A stretch of DNA of 64,000 nt from Methylosinus sp. LW4 (lineage in GTDB: Bacteria; Pseudomonadota; Alphaproteobacteria; Rhizobiales; Beijerinckiaceae), in contig NZ_KB900626.1 in assembly GCF_000379125.1 (NCBI RefSeq), positions 1,707,748-1,771,747 on the forward strand, read 5' to 3'. Below are positions 44,738 to 52,984 of the stretch, in pieces. Every line of letters begins with the position of its first letter. Positions within the stretch are counted from its first letter, which is position 1. The notes below the pieces were generated by a model. The model did not search any database. It had not been told where the DNA came from and saw only the letters and a program-made list of their open reading frames with translations. A program made the translations under genes and the position numbers.

Positions 44738-47188
44738 ATGATGCGCGCGCGCGTCGAAGGAGAAAAGCGCCAGCGCCTCGACGCCGGTTGGACTTTCACG
44801 ATCGACGAGGCCGGCGAATGGACGGAGCCATCCGCCATTCCCGGCGCCGTCTCCTGGCGCGCGACGCGCGTTCCCGGCACGCTAGCGCAGGCGCTGATCG
44901 CCGAAGGCGCGCGCTTCGACGAGTTGCCGCTGCTCGATGCGCTCGACGTCTGGTACAAGACCTCCTTCGTCAATTCCGCCCCGGCCGAATTGCGCCTGCA
45001 TGGCCTCGCCACGCTCGCGGACGTCTATCTCGACGGAAGGCTCGCGCTGCGCTCGGACAATATGTTCCATGCGCATGCGATAGAGGTCGCGACGCAAGGC
45101 GCGCATGAGCTTCATATTCGCTTTCGCTCTGTCGAGCGCGAGATCGCGACGAAGAGCGGCCGCGCGCGCTGGCGGCCGCGCATGATAACGCCGGCGGGCC
45201 TGCGCCATATACGCACGACAGCGCTCGGCCGCCTTCCCGGCTTCGCGCCGCCGACGCCGCCCGTCGGTCCCTGGCGCGAGATCGAGCTGATCGAGCATGG
45301 CGCGCTGCGCCTGCGCAATGCGGATATGCGCGCCAGCGTCCACGATGGTCGCGCCAATCTGCGCGTGGCGCTCGAAATTTCCGGCCTCATGGATGCTCCT
45401 GCGCGGCTCGTCTGCGGCGGAGCGGAAGCGCCCTTCACGCGCGTCGCCGACGATCGCATCATCGCAGAGCTGTCGCCGCCCGATGCGCGGCTGTGGACGC
45501 CGCATACGCATGGCGAGCCGCATCTCTATGACGTCGCGGCGACGATCGGCGCGCATCGCATCGATCTCGGCCGCACCGGCTTTCGCGACATTCGCGTCGA
45601 TCGCGGCGCGGATGGCGCCGGCTTCGCGCTACGCGTGAACGACATGCCGCTGTTTTGCCGCGGCGCCTGCTGGACGACGGCGGACGCCGTGTCGCTCGCC
45701 GGCGGCCGAGAGGATTGCGCACCGCTGCTGCGCGCGATGCGCGACGCCGGCATGAATATGGTGCGCGTCCCCGGCGTCACGCTCTATGAGAGCGATGATT
45801 TCTACGCGCTCTGCGACGAGCTCGGACTCTTGGTGTGGCAGGATTTCGCCTTCGCCAATTTCGATTATCCGTTTCAGGACGCCGCCTTCCGCGCCAGCGT
45901 CGAGCGCGAGGCGACGGAGTTTCTGGCGCGCACACAATCTTCGCCTTCGCTCGCCGTGCTCTGCGGCGGCAGCGAGGTCTATCAGCAAGCGTCCATGCTC
46001 GGCCTCGCCGAGGCCAAATGGCGCTCGCCTTTCTTCGACGAGACTCTGCCACAGCTCATCGAGGCGCAGCGTCCCGGCGCCATCTATGTCGAGAGCTCGC
46101 CCTCCGGCGGCCCCCTTCCCTTTCATGCCGATGTCGGCGTCTCGCATTACTATGGCGTCGGCGCCTATCGCCGCGGCTTGGACGATGCGCGCCGCGCCAA
46201 TGTGCGCTTTGCGTCCGAATGTCTCGGCTTCGCCAATATCGCGGATGACGCCGCGCTGCGCCGCGACTTCGGCGACGACCCGCTCGCATCGCCTCTCTTC
46301 GCCGAACGGATCGCGCGCGACATGGGAGCGACGCAGACTTTCGGCGACGTTACCGAACATTACATGCGCCTGCTCTATGGCTGCAATCCGTCGGCGCTGC
46401 GCGTGAGCGATCCGCAGCTCTATCTCGACATTGCCCGCGCCGCGGTGGCCGAGACGATGGAGGCGACGATCGGCGAATGGCGGCGCGGCGGCTCCGCGAC
46501 TCATGGCGCCATCGTCTGGTTTCTCGAGGATTTGTGGCCCGGCGCAGGCTGGGGCGTTCTCGATGCGCATGGCGAGCCGAAATCCGCCTATCACGCTTTG
46601 GCGCGCGCCTTTCGTCCGCTGTCGCTCATGCTCACGGACGAAGGCGTCAACGGACTCTTCGCGCATTTGCGCAATGACGGACCGCAACGCGTCGAGGGCG
46701 AGATTTCGCTGGCCTGCTATCGCGACGGCCATGTGCCGGTGATGAGAGCGAACCGCAGCGTCGTCGTCGAGCCGCATGGCGTCGCGACATTGCGCGACGC
46801 GGAATTCTGGGGCGGATTTTTCGACACGGCGCTCGCCTATAATTTCGGGCCGCCGTCGCATGATTTGACCGTCGCGCGCTTCATCGGCGCGAATGGCGTC
46901 GAGCGCGAGGCCTTTCATTTTCCGCTCGGCCGCAGCGCGGCGAAATCACAGCTCGGCTTGACGGCGGAGATAGAGGAGGACGGCGACGGATTCCTTCTCG
47001 CTCTATCGACGACGATCGCCGCGCAATCCGTTTCTATCGAGGATGAGTTCTTTCGTCCTGCCGAAAGCTGGCTGCATATCGCGCCCGGCGCGACGCGGCG
47101 CATTCGTCTCGTCGCGCGATCCGCCGATGTGAAGCGCCCCAAGGGAATTGCGAGAGCGCTGAACGGCGAGACGATCGCCTACGGCTAG
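44738..47188 (+). CDS. glycoside hydrolase family 2 protein (beta-mannosidase-like)
   Basis: The protein (816 residues) has a galactose-binding-like N-terminal domain (DALDVWYKTSFV; LHGLATLADVYLDG), an immunoglobulin-like middle domain (LWTPHTHGEPHLYDV) and a TIM barrel. Probable acid/base E413 is in LCGGSEVYQQ and the nucleophile E494 is in FASECLGFAN. There is no signal peptide, so it acts in the cytoplasm. It is fifth in the carrier-protein operon, 5 nt after the DUF1839 gene, which suggests a glycosylated product or intermediate. Its end overlaps the convergent kinase gene by 4 nt. Confidence 0.85.
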   Translation: MMRARVEGEKRQRLDAGWTFTIDEAGEWTEPSAIPGAVSWRATRVPGTLAQALIAEGARFDELPLLDALDVWYKTSFVNSAPAELRLHGLATLADVYLDGRLALRSDNMFHAHAIEVATQGAHELHIRFRSVEREIATKSGRARWRPRMITPAGLRHIRTTALGRLPGFAPPTPPVGPWREIELIEHGALRLRNADMRASVHDGRANLRVALEISGLMDAPARLVCGGAEAPFTRVADDRIIAELSPPDARLWTPHTHGEPHLYDVAATIGAHRIDLGRTGFRDIRVDRGADGAGFALRVNDMPLFCRGACWTTADAVSLAGGREDCAPLLRAMRDAGMNMVRVPGVTLYESDDFYALCDELGLLVWQDFAFANFDYPFQDAAFRASVEREATEFLARTQSSPSLAVLCGGSEVYQQASMLGLAEAKWRSPFFDETLPQLIEAQRPGAIYVESSPSGGPLPFHADVGVSHYYGVGAYRRGLDDARRANVRFASECLGFANIADDAALRRDFGDDPLASPLFAERIARDMGATQTFGDVTEHYMRLLYGCNPSALRVSDPQLYLDIARAAVAETMEATIGEWRRGGSATHGAIVWFLEDLWPGAGWGVLDAHGEPKSAYHALARAFRPLSLMLTDEGVNGLFAHLRNDGPQRVEGEISLACYRDGHVPVMRANRSVVVEPHGVATLRDAEFWGGFFDTALAYNFGPPSHDLTVARFIGANGVEREAFHFPLGRSAAKSQLGLTAEIEEDGDGFLLALSTTIAAQSVSIEDEFFRPAESWLHIAPGATRRIRLVARSADVKRPKGIARALNGETIAYG

Positions 47189-47865
47189 CCTACATGCTCG
47201 GGGAATTCGACCCGCACCAGCGTGCCTTGCGGCAGACGCTCGAAGAACGCCTCGCCCTTGAGCTGGCGCGCCAGCCCGCGCATCAGCTGCAGCCCGTCGC
47301 CCCGCGAGACATTCGCCGGATCGAAGCCGCAGCCATTGTCGGCAATGGTCAGCTCGAGCCTGTCGCCGATGCGGCGCAGACGCGCCTGCACCTCGCCTTG
47401 CGCGCCGCCGGGAAAGGCGTGCTTCATCGCATTGGTGACGGCTTCGACATAGACGAGGCCGACGCATTGCGCGCGGCGATAATCGAGAAAAATATCATCA
47501 TCCGCTATCGTCTCTCCGACGATGCGATCGTCGAAAGCTTTGCGGCGCGCTTCGGAGAGCGCCCAAAGATAGGAGGACATGCAGATCTCGGCGTCATCGT
47601 CCTCGTCCAGCGCATTATGCAGCTCGACGGCGCTGCGCAGGCGCATGGCGCAATTGCTGCAGCCCTCCGGCCTCTCGAGCCGGCGGGACTGCGCGGAGAT
47701 CAATGTCGCCAAGGCCTGCAGATCATTGCGGACGCGGTGACGCAGCTCGCGATAGCGCTCCTTCTCGGCGCGGAGCTCGGCATGAACGCTCGCGAGCTCG
47801 GCCTCGAGCTCGGCGATTTTGTTCTTGCCCCCGACTGCCGGGGATACGCCAGCGACTTCGCTCAT
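47185..47865 (-). CDS. HisKA_2-type sensor histidine kinase
   Basis: The kinase (226 residues) is short and soluble. An N-terminal coiled coil (IAELEAELASVHAELRAEKE) leads into the phosphoacceptor region ELRHRVRNDLQALATLI, as in HisKA_2/LovR-type kinases. The ATPase domain has EAVTNAMKHAF, IADNGCGFDP and GDGLQLMRGLARQL. No sensor domain is present, so it probably takes input through a partner. The target regulator is not encoded nearby. Confidence 0.85.
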   Translation of the reverse strand: MSEVAGVSPAVGGKNKIAELEAELASVHAELRAEKERYRELRHRVRNDLQALATLISAQSRRLERPEGCSNCAMRLRSAVELHNALDEDDDAEICMSSYLWALSEARRKAFDDRIVGETIADDDIFLDYRRAQCVGLVYVEAVTNAMKHAFPGGAQGEVQARLRRIGDRLELTIADNGCGFDPANVSRGDGLQLMRGLARQLKGEAFFERLPQGTLVRVEFPEHVG

Positions 47866-47960
47866 TCAGCCCGATCCCTCCGCGCGACGCGTCGGAGACG
47901 ACAGCCCGTCGCACGGACCTGTTTTCTTTTTATCTGAAGCGGGCATCCTCGTTTTTCAAG

Positions 47961-49418
47961 CTACACTTCGGCCGATTGCGCGCCGGCGGCGCCCGCGCGC
48001 GCGAGCTTGCTGCGCTTACGGCCATAGGAGAAATAGAAGATCAGCCCCAGGACCATCCATATGGCGAAGCGCTCCCAGGCCGCGGCGGGCAGCTTGGAGA
48101 GAAGCCACAGGGAGAAGCCGACGCCGATGAGCGGAACATAAGGCACGAGCGGCGTGCGAAAGCTGCGCGGCGCATCCGGCCGCGTGCGCCGCATGACGAT
48201 GACGGACAGGCAGATGACGACGAAGGCCGAGAGCGTTCCGATATTGACGAGCTCGGCGACCTCGCGGATCGGATAGAGCCCGGCGACGATCGCCGTCAGC
48301 GCGCCGATGACGAGCGTCGGGCGATGCGGCGTGTGGAAGCGCGGATGCGCGTGGGAGAACCAGGCCGGCAGCAGACCATCGCGGCTCATGGCGAAGCAGA
48401 TGCGCGCGCAGCCGAGCAGAAACGCCAGCATGACGCTGATAATGCCGGCGACCGCGGCGACGGAGACGACGAAGGTCGCCCAGGGAAGGCCGACGGCGGT
48501 GAAGGCCGCGGCCACCGGCGCCGGATTGTTCAGCGTGTCGTAGCGCACCATTCCGGTGAGCACGAGCGACATCACCACATAGAGCGTCAGCGCGACGGCA
48601 AGCGAGAGCAGAACCGCGCGGGGCAGCTGGCGTTGCGGGTCCTTCGCTTCCTCGGCCGCCGTCGTCAGCGTGTCATAGCCGAAGACGGCGAAGAACACGA
48701 CCGCCGCGCCCTCGACGACGCCGCCAAAGCCATAGGGCATGAAGGGCGTCCAATTCTCTAGGCGCACATGCGGCAGGCCGGCCGCGACCACCATAAGAAC
48801 CGCCGCCGTCTTCACCACCACCATCACGGCGTTGAAGCGCGCGCCCCATTCGATGCGCAGCACCAGCACGCCGGCGACGAAGAGCGCGCCCAATATGGCG
48901 GCGAGATCGACGACCCTGCCCTCGCCCGTTCCCGCCGCGCCCGAGGCCCAGACCGGCAGAGCGAGGCCGAGCTGGCCGAGCAGCGCCTGCAGATAGCCGG
49001 ACCAGCCGATGGAGACGACGGCGACGACGAGCGCATATTCGAGCAGCAGATCCCAGCCGATGATCCAGGCCGCGAGCTCGCCGAGCACGGCATAGGCGTA
49101 AGTATAGGCGCTGCCCGCCGCCGGAATCATTCCGGCGAATTCGGCGTAGCAGAGCGCCGCCGCCGCGCTGGCGACGCCGGCGATGAGAAAGGACAGCGAG
49201 ACCGCAGGCCCGGCCTGCGTCGCCGCCACCACGCCGGTCAGCACGAATATGCCGACGCCGATCAGCCCGCCGAGGCCGATGCTGGTGAGCTGCCAAAGCC
49301 CCAGCACGCGGCGCAGCTCGCTCGGCTTGCCGGACTCCGCCGCGAGCGTCTCCAGCGGCTTCACGCGCAGGAGATCATGCAGGGATAGAAGATCCAGGGA
49401 AAAGCGTCGCTCGGTCAT
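47961..49418 (-). CDS. APC-family amino acid permease
   Basis: This membrane transporter (485 residues) has about twelve helices. The family signature LTSIGLGGLIGVGIFVLTG lies near residue 45, and CYAEFAGMIPAAGSAYTYAY and FFAVFGYDTLTTAAEEAKDP follow. These match cationic amino acid/YfnA-type permeases. It has an isolated position between the kinase and tonB; the substrate cannot be read from sequence. Confidence 0.88.
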   Translation of the reverse strand: MTERRFSLDLLSLHDLLRVKPLETLAAESGKPSELRRVLGLWQLTSIGLGGLIGVGIFVLTGVVAATQAGPAVSLSFLIAGVASAAAALCYAEFAGMIPAAGSAYTYAYAVLGELAAWIIGWDLLLEYALVVAVVSIGWSGYLQALLGQLGLALPVWASGAAGTGEGRVVDLAAILGALFVAGVLVLRIEWGARFNAVMVVVKTAAVLMVVAAGLPHVRLENWTPFMPYGFGGVVEGAAVVFFAVFGYDTLTTAAEEAKDPQRQLPRAVLLSLAVALTLYVVMSLVLTGMVRYDTLNNPAPVAAAFTAVGLPWATFVVSVAAVAGIISVMLAFLLGCARICFAMSRDGLLPAWFSHAHPRFHTPHRPTLVIGALTAIVAGLYPIREVAELVNIGTLSAFVVICLSVIVMRRTRPDAPRSFRTPLVPYVPLIGVGFSLWLLSKLPAAAWERFAIWMVLGLIFYFSYGRKRSKLARAGAAGAQSAEV

Positions 49419-49479
49419 GCCGTCCCTTCGGTTGGAGTCCGCCGAAGTGTAGCATGTCCGCCGAAACGACGGATCGTCC

Positions 49480-50271
49480 TCAGTGCTTATCCGCCGCGCG
49501 AAACTGAACCGGCACCTCGAAGGAGAGGCCCTCGTCCGCCACGGCGGGAGGCGGCGGCGGCACCGGATCGGCGCGCTTCATCATGGCGAGGGCGGCGTCG
49601 TCGAAAATGCGGTCGCCCGCCGAGCGCTTGACGCTCGCGCTCACCACATGGCCGAGCCGATCGAGCGTGAAGGTGACGGCGACCTCGCCGGCGCGCCGTC
49701 CCGCTCCGCTCGGATAGCGCTTGGCGCGATTGAGATGCGCCATCAGCGCCTTCAGCCAAGTGAGCTTGGCCGCGCGCGCGACCTTGTCCGCGCCTTGGAC
49801 GGGCGCGATGGCGCGCGGCGCCTCGGCGAGCGCGTCGGTCTTGGGCGGGGCGGCCGCCTCGGAGGCGGCGGACTCGGCCGAGATCACCGGCGTCGCCTGA
49901 CGCTTGGTCGGATCCTCGACCGGCTTCTCGTGCTTTTCGGCGGTCGTGTAATCCGCGTCCTCTGCCTCGACGCGCGAGATTTTGGGATCGTCGTTTTCCT
50001 TGGTCTGCGAGGCGGCGACGGCCGGCGCGGCGGCGGCGGCCTCGTCGGCCTGCGGGCCGGGAGGAGCGTCGGGCGAATCCTCGACATTGGGCGCGGCGGG
50101 CGCGAGGCCGATCTCGATCGCCGGGGCGCCGCTGGCGTCATCGTCGGTCTCGATCTCGAAGACGACGAAAATAGCGGCGAGCGCCAGAAGATGCGCGGCC
50201 AGCGCGGCCAGCGCGGCGCCGGTCCAGATGCGATTGTTCCGGCCCGTGTCGAGATCGGCAGCGATCGTCAT
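49480..50271 (-). CDS. tonB: energy transducer TonB
   Basis: TonB (263 residues) has an N-terminal anchor (LAALAAHLLALAAIFVVFEI), a long Pro/Ala/Glu/Lys periplasmic spacer and a C-terminal domain. That domain contains AKRYPSGAGRRAGEVAVTFT and ASVKRSAGDRIFDDAALAMM. It transmits inner-membrane proton motive force to receptors such as the one encoded at 52985-55489. It overlaps exbD by 4 nt. Confidence 0.93.
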   Translation of the reverse strand: MTIAADLDTGRNNRIWTGAALAALAAHLLALAAIFVVFEIETDDDASGAPAIEIGLAPAAPNVEDSPDAPPGPQADEAAAAAPAVAASQTKENDDPKISRVEAEDADYTTAEKHEKPVEDPTKRQATPVISAESAASEAAAPPKTDALAEAPRAIAPVQGADKVARAAKLTWLKALMAHLNRAKRYPSGAGRRAGEVAVTFTLDRLGHVVSASVKRSAGDRIFDDAALAMMKRADPVPPPPPAVADEGLSFEVPVQFRAADKH

Positions 50272-50714
50272 TTCGCGGCCCCGCCCGTCGTAGCCCCACC
50301 CGCGTCGAGCGCGACGAGAGAAATCTTGGCGTAGCCGCCGGAGCGCAGGCGCTCGAGAATGGCCATCATCTCGCCGTAGGGCACGGCCGTGTCGGCGCGC
50401 AGGAAGACGCGCTTGTCCTTGTCGCCGCCGGCGAGCGAATCCAGCGAGGCGATGAGATCATTGCGCTTCACCGGCGTCTCGCCCAGCGCCAGAGCGAGAT
50501 CGGCCTGAATGGTGAGATAGATCGGCTTGTCGGGCTTCGTATGCGTCGCCGCGCTCGCGGCCGGCAGATCGACGGGAAGATCGACAGTGGCGAGCGGCGC
50601 CGCCACCATGAAGATGATGAGGAGCACGAGCATCACGTCGATGAAGGGCGTGACGTTGATCTCGTGAGTCTCTTCGAGCGCGCCGCGCGGCGATCCTCCG
50701 ATATTGCCGGCCAT
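50268..50714 (-). CDS. exbD: biopolymer transport protein ExbD
   Basis: ExbD (148 residues) has a single N-terminal helix with the proton-path Asp in NVTPFIDVMLVLLIIFMVA. The periplasmic domain includes VFLRADTAVPYGEMMAILER. It forms the TonB motor with ExbB, which is encoded 6 nt upstream. Confidence 0.95.
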   Translation of the reverse strand: MAGNIGGSPRGALEETHEINVTPFIDVMLVLLIIFMVAAPLATVDLPVDLPAASAATHTKPDKPIYLTIQADLALALGETPVKRNDLIASLDSLAGGDKDKRVFLRADTAVPYGEMMAILERLRSGGYAKISLVALDAGGATTGGAAK

Positions 50715-50720
50715 GGCGGC

Positions 50721-51515
50721 TTACTCCGCGGCGCGCAGAGCGGCGGGCGCCTGCTGGACGCCGCGATCGAGATCACGCGAGACGATGCGCAGCAGCTCGC
50801 CGGAGAGATTGGAGACGAGCTCGAGATAGGCGCTCGTCTGGCGCGCGAGATGATTATAGATCAGCACGGCGGGAATCGCGGCGATGAGGCCGATGGCGGT
50901 GGCGAGCAGCGCCTCGGCGATGCCAGGCGCGACGACGGCGAGATTGGTCGTCTGCGCTTTCGATATGCCGATGAAGCTGTTCATAATGCCCCACACCGTG
51001 CCGAACAGGCCGATGAACGGGCCGGTGGAGCCGACCGAGGCGAGCAGGCCCGTGCCGCGACGAATGGAGAGGCTCTCGGCGCGCTCGATCTCGGCGAAGC
51101 TCGACGCGACGCGCTCCTTCAATCCGCCGGCGGAGGAGAGATCGGAGGAGAGACGGAACTCGCGCAGCGCCTCGGCGATCAGCGCGCTCGCCAGAGGATC
51201 GTCGCCGCCGAGCGCGAGACGCGCTTCGGAAAGGCCGCGCGCCTCCTGCAGACGCTCGATCGAGCCGCGAATGCGGGCGCGCGCGCGCCGCAATTCGATC
51301 GTCTTGGCGATGAGCACCGTCCATGTGCCGATGGAGGCGCTGACGAGGCCGAGCATGACGATCTTCACGACGATGTCGGCGTTGAGGAACATGCTCGACA
51401 CGGAGAGATCATGCGGACGATTGACGATGTCCGCGCGTCCGTCGGCCAGACAGAGAGACGTCGAGAGGAGGAGAGACGAGGCCGCGATCGCTAGCGTCTG
51501 ATATGATCGTTTCAT
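50721..51515 (-). CDS. exbB: biopolymer transport protein ExbB (long form)
   Basis: ExbB (264 residues) has an N-terminal signal-like segment ([19 protein letters not shown]), as in the longer TonB-system ExbB. Three membrane helices follow, including [20 protein letters not shown], which is highly conserved. ATG 51515 overlaps the upstream hydroxylase stop (ATGA); ATG 51527 is an alternative. It is part of a single-direction run: receptor, hydroxylases, exbB, exbD, tonB. Confidence 0.93.
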   Translation of the reverse strand: MKRSYQTLAIAASSLLLSTSLCLADGRADIVNRPHDLSVSSMFLNADIVVKIVMLGLVSASIGTWTVLIAKTIELRRARARIRGSIERLQEARGLSEARLALGGDDPLASALIAEALREFRLSSDLSSAGGLKERVASSFAEIERAESLSIRRGTGLLASVGSTGPFIGLFGTVWGIMNSFIGISKAQTTNLAVVAPGIAEALLATAIGLIAAIPAVLIYNHLARQTSAYLELVSNLSGELLRIVSRDLDRGVQQAPAALRAAE

Positions 51516-52195
51516 GCTTCCGCCCATATGCGAATGAGATTGTGATAGACGCCCGTCAGCTTGACGCAGGCCGGATCGCCGGCGCCGAGCCTCTCCGTGA
51601 GGCCTTGAATCGTCTGGTCCAAATCAAAAAGCAACGAACGTACCACGTTGTCGCGAATCATGCTTTGAAGCCAGAAGAAGGATGCGACGCGCTCGCCGCG
51701 CGTCACTTCTCGCACGAGATGCAGGCTGGTCGATGGATAGAGCACCAGATGACCGGCGGGCAGCTTCACTTCTTGCGCGCCATAATGGTCCTCGATGACG
51801 AGCTCGCCGCCGTCGTATTCGTCGGGATCGGCGAGAAACAGCGTCACGGAGAGATCGGTGCGGATGCGCACCGAAGTGCGCGGCACGCCGCGAATAGCGT
51901 TGTCGACATGCAGCCCGAAATCATGGCCCGCGCCATAACGATTGAACAGCGGCGGGAAAATCCGCAGCGGCAGAGCGGCGGAGACGAAAGTCGGACAGGC
52001 TGCGAGCGCATCGAGCACCCTATCGCCCAATTCGCGGGCGGCGGCGCCGTCTTGCGGCAGCTGCAGATTATTCTTCACCAGGCTCGATTGCGAGCCGGCC
52101 GTCGTGCGGCCGTCTTCCCACACGGTTTGCGACATCACGTCGCGAAAATAGGCGACCTGCCGCGCATCGAGCACATCGGGTATGCAGATCAGCAT
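51512..52195 (-). CDS. PKHD-type Fe(II)/2-oxoglutarate hydroxylase (PiuC/YbiX), copy 1
   Basis: The enzyme (227 residues) has the Fe(II) ligands H and D in [11 protein letters not shown], a distal His in [13 protein letters not shown] and the 2-oxoglutarate Arg in the same segment. PiuC/YbiX proteins accompany catecholate siderophore receptors such as Fiu in many Gram-negatives; the substrate is unknown. It lies 10 nt downstream of a close paralogue of identical length and overlaps exbB. Confidence 0.92.
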   Translation of the reverse strand: MLICIPDVLDARQVAYFRDVMSQTVWEDGRTTAGSQSSLVKNNLQLPQDGAAARELGDRVLDALAACPTFVSAALPLRIFPPLFNRYGAGHDFGLHVDNAIRGVPRTSVRIRTDLSVTLFLADPDEYDGGELVIEDHYGAQEVKLPAGHLVLYPSTSLHLVREVTRGERVASFFWLQSMIRDNVVRSLLFDLDQTIQGLTERLGAGDPACVKLTGVYHNLIRIWAEA

Positions 52196-52205
52196 GGCGC
52201 GACCC

Positions 52206-52889
52206 TCATACCTCGCTCCAATGGCGTATGAGATTGTGATACACGCCGCCGAGCTTCATCACATCCTCGTCGTCTCCGCCGAGCCGCGGCGCGAGCTGCT
52301 GGATCGCCGTGTCGAGATCATAGATCACATCGCGCACGCTCTCTTGGCGGATCATGCTCTGCGCCCAGAAGAAGGAGGCGACGCGCGCGCCGCGCGTGAC
52401 CGGCGCGACCATGTGCAGATCGCTCGCCGGATAGACGGCGAGCGCGCCGGCCGGAAGCTTCACCTGATGAGAGTCGTAGGCGTCGTCGACGACGAGCTCG
52501 CCGCCGTCATACTCCTCCGGCTCGGACAGAAAGACAGTGACGGCGAGATCGGCGCGAATGCGCAAGCCGGTCAGCGGATCGCCGCGCACGGCATTGTCCA
52601 CATGCACGCCGAAGCGATGGCCGACGCGATAGCGATTGAACATGGGCGGATAGATGCGCAGCGGAATCGCCGCGGCGACGAAGCCCGGATGCGAGACGAT
52701 CGCCTGCAAAAGGCGCTCGCCGAGGCGCCGCGACAATTCGCCATTGGGCGGCAGCTGCTCATTGCTCTTCACCGAGGGCGGCTGGGCGCCGGCGGTGGAA
52801 GCGCCGTCCTCCCACTCCGCGGCGTCCATGACGCTGCGGAATTGAGCGACCGTCTCCTTGCTCAGAACGTCCGGCACGCAGATCAGCAT
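52206..52889 (-). CDS. PKHD-type Fe(II)/2-oxoglutarate hydroxylase (PiuC/YbiX), copy 2
   Basis: This 227-residue paralogue of the enzyme at 51512-52195 has ligands in [11 protein letters not shown] and the distal His in [16 protein letters not shown] 52889 is chosen because it aligns with the paralogue start (MLICVPDVL versus MLICIPDVL). In-frame starts further up would cross the terminator hairpin. The two copies diverge throughout, so the duplication is old and may mean different substrates. Confidence 0.9.
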   Translation of the reverse strand: MLICVPDVLSKETVAQFRSVMDAAEWEDGASTAGAQPPSVKSNEQLPPNGELSRRLGERLLQAIVSHPGFVAAAIPLRIYPPMFNRYRVGHRFGVHVDNAVRGDPLTGLRIRADLAVTVFLSEPEEYDGGELVVDDAYDSHQVKLPAGALAVYPASDLHMVAPVTRGARVASFFWAQSMIRQESVRDVIYDLDTAIQQLAPRLGGDDEDVMKLGGVYHNLIRHWSEV

Positions 52890-52923
52890 ATCCGCACATT
52901 CCATTTTTTGCGGCGCAATGAAA

Positions 52924-52969
52924 AGGCGCCGGCTCCTTGTTTGAAACTTTTCCAAGGGAGCCGGCGCCT
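52924..52969 (-). terminator. rho-independent terminator after Fiu-like receptor
   Basis: Arms of 13 bp (52924-52936 with 52957-52969) enclose a 20-nt loop whose ends can pair further. On the minus strand the stem is followed directly by TTTT. It lies 16 nt past the receptor stop and separates the receptor from the hydroxylase genes, so those need partial read-through or their own promoter. Confidence 0.78.
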
Positions 52970-52984
52970 GCGACAATGTGTCTT

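Noticed and set aside
52889..52976. Longer N terminus for the second PKHD hydroxylase
   Set aside because: The extension crosses the terminator hairpin and would lengthen the protein beyond its 227-residue paralogue, whose start aligns with 52889.
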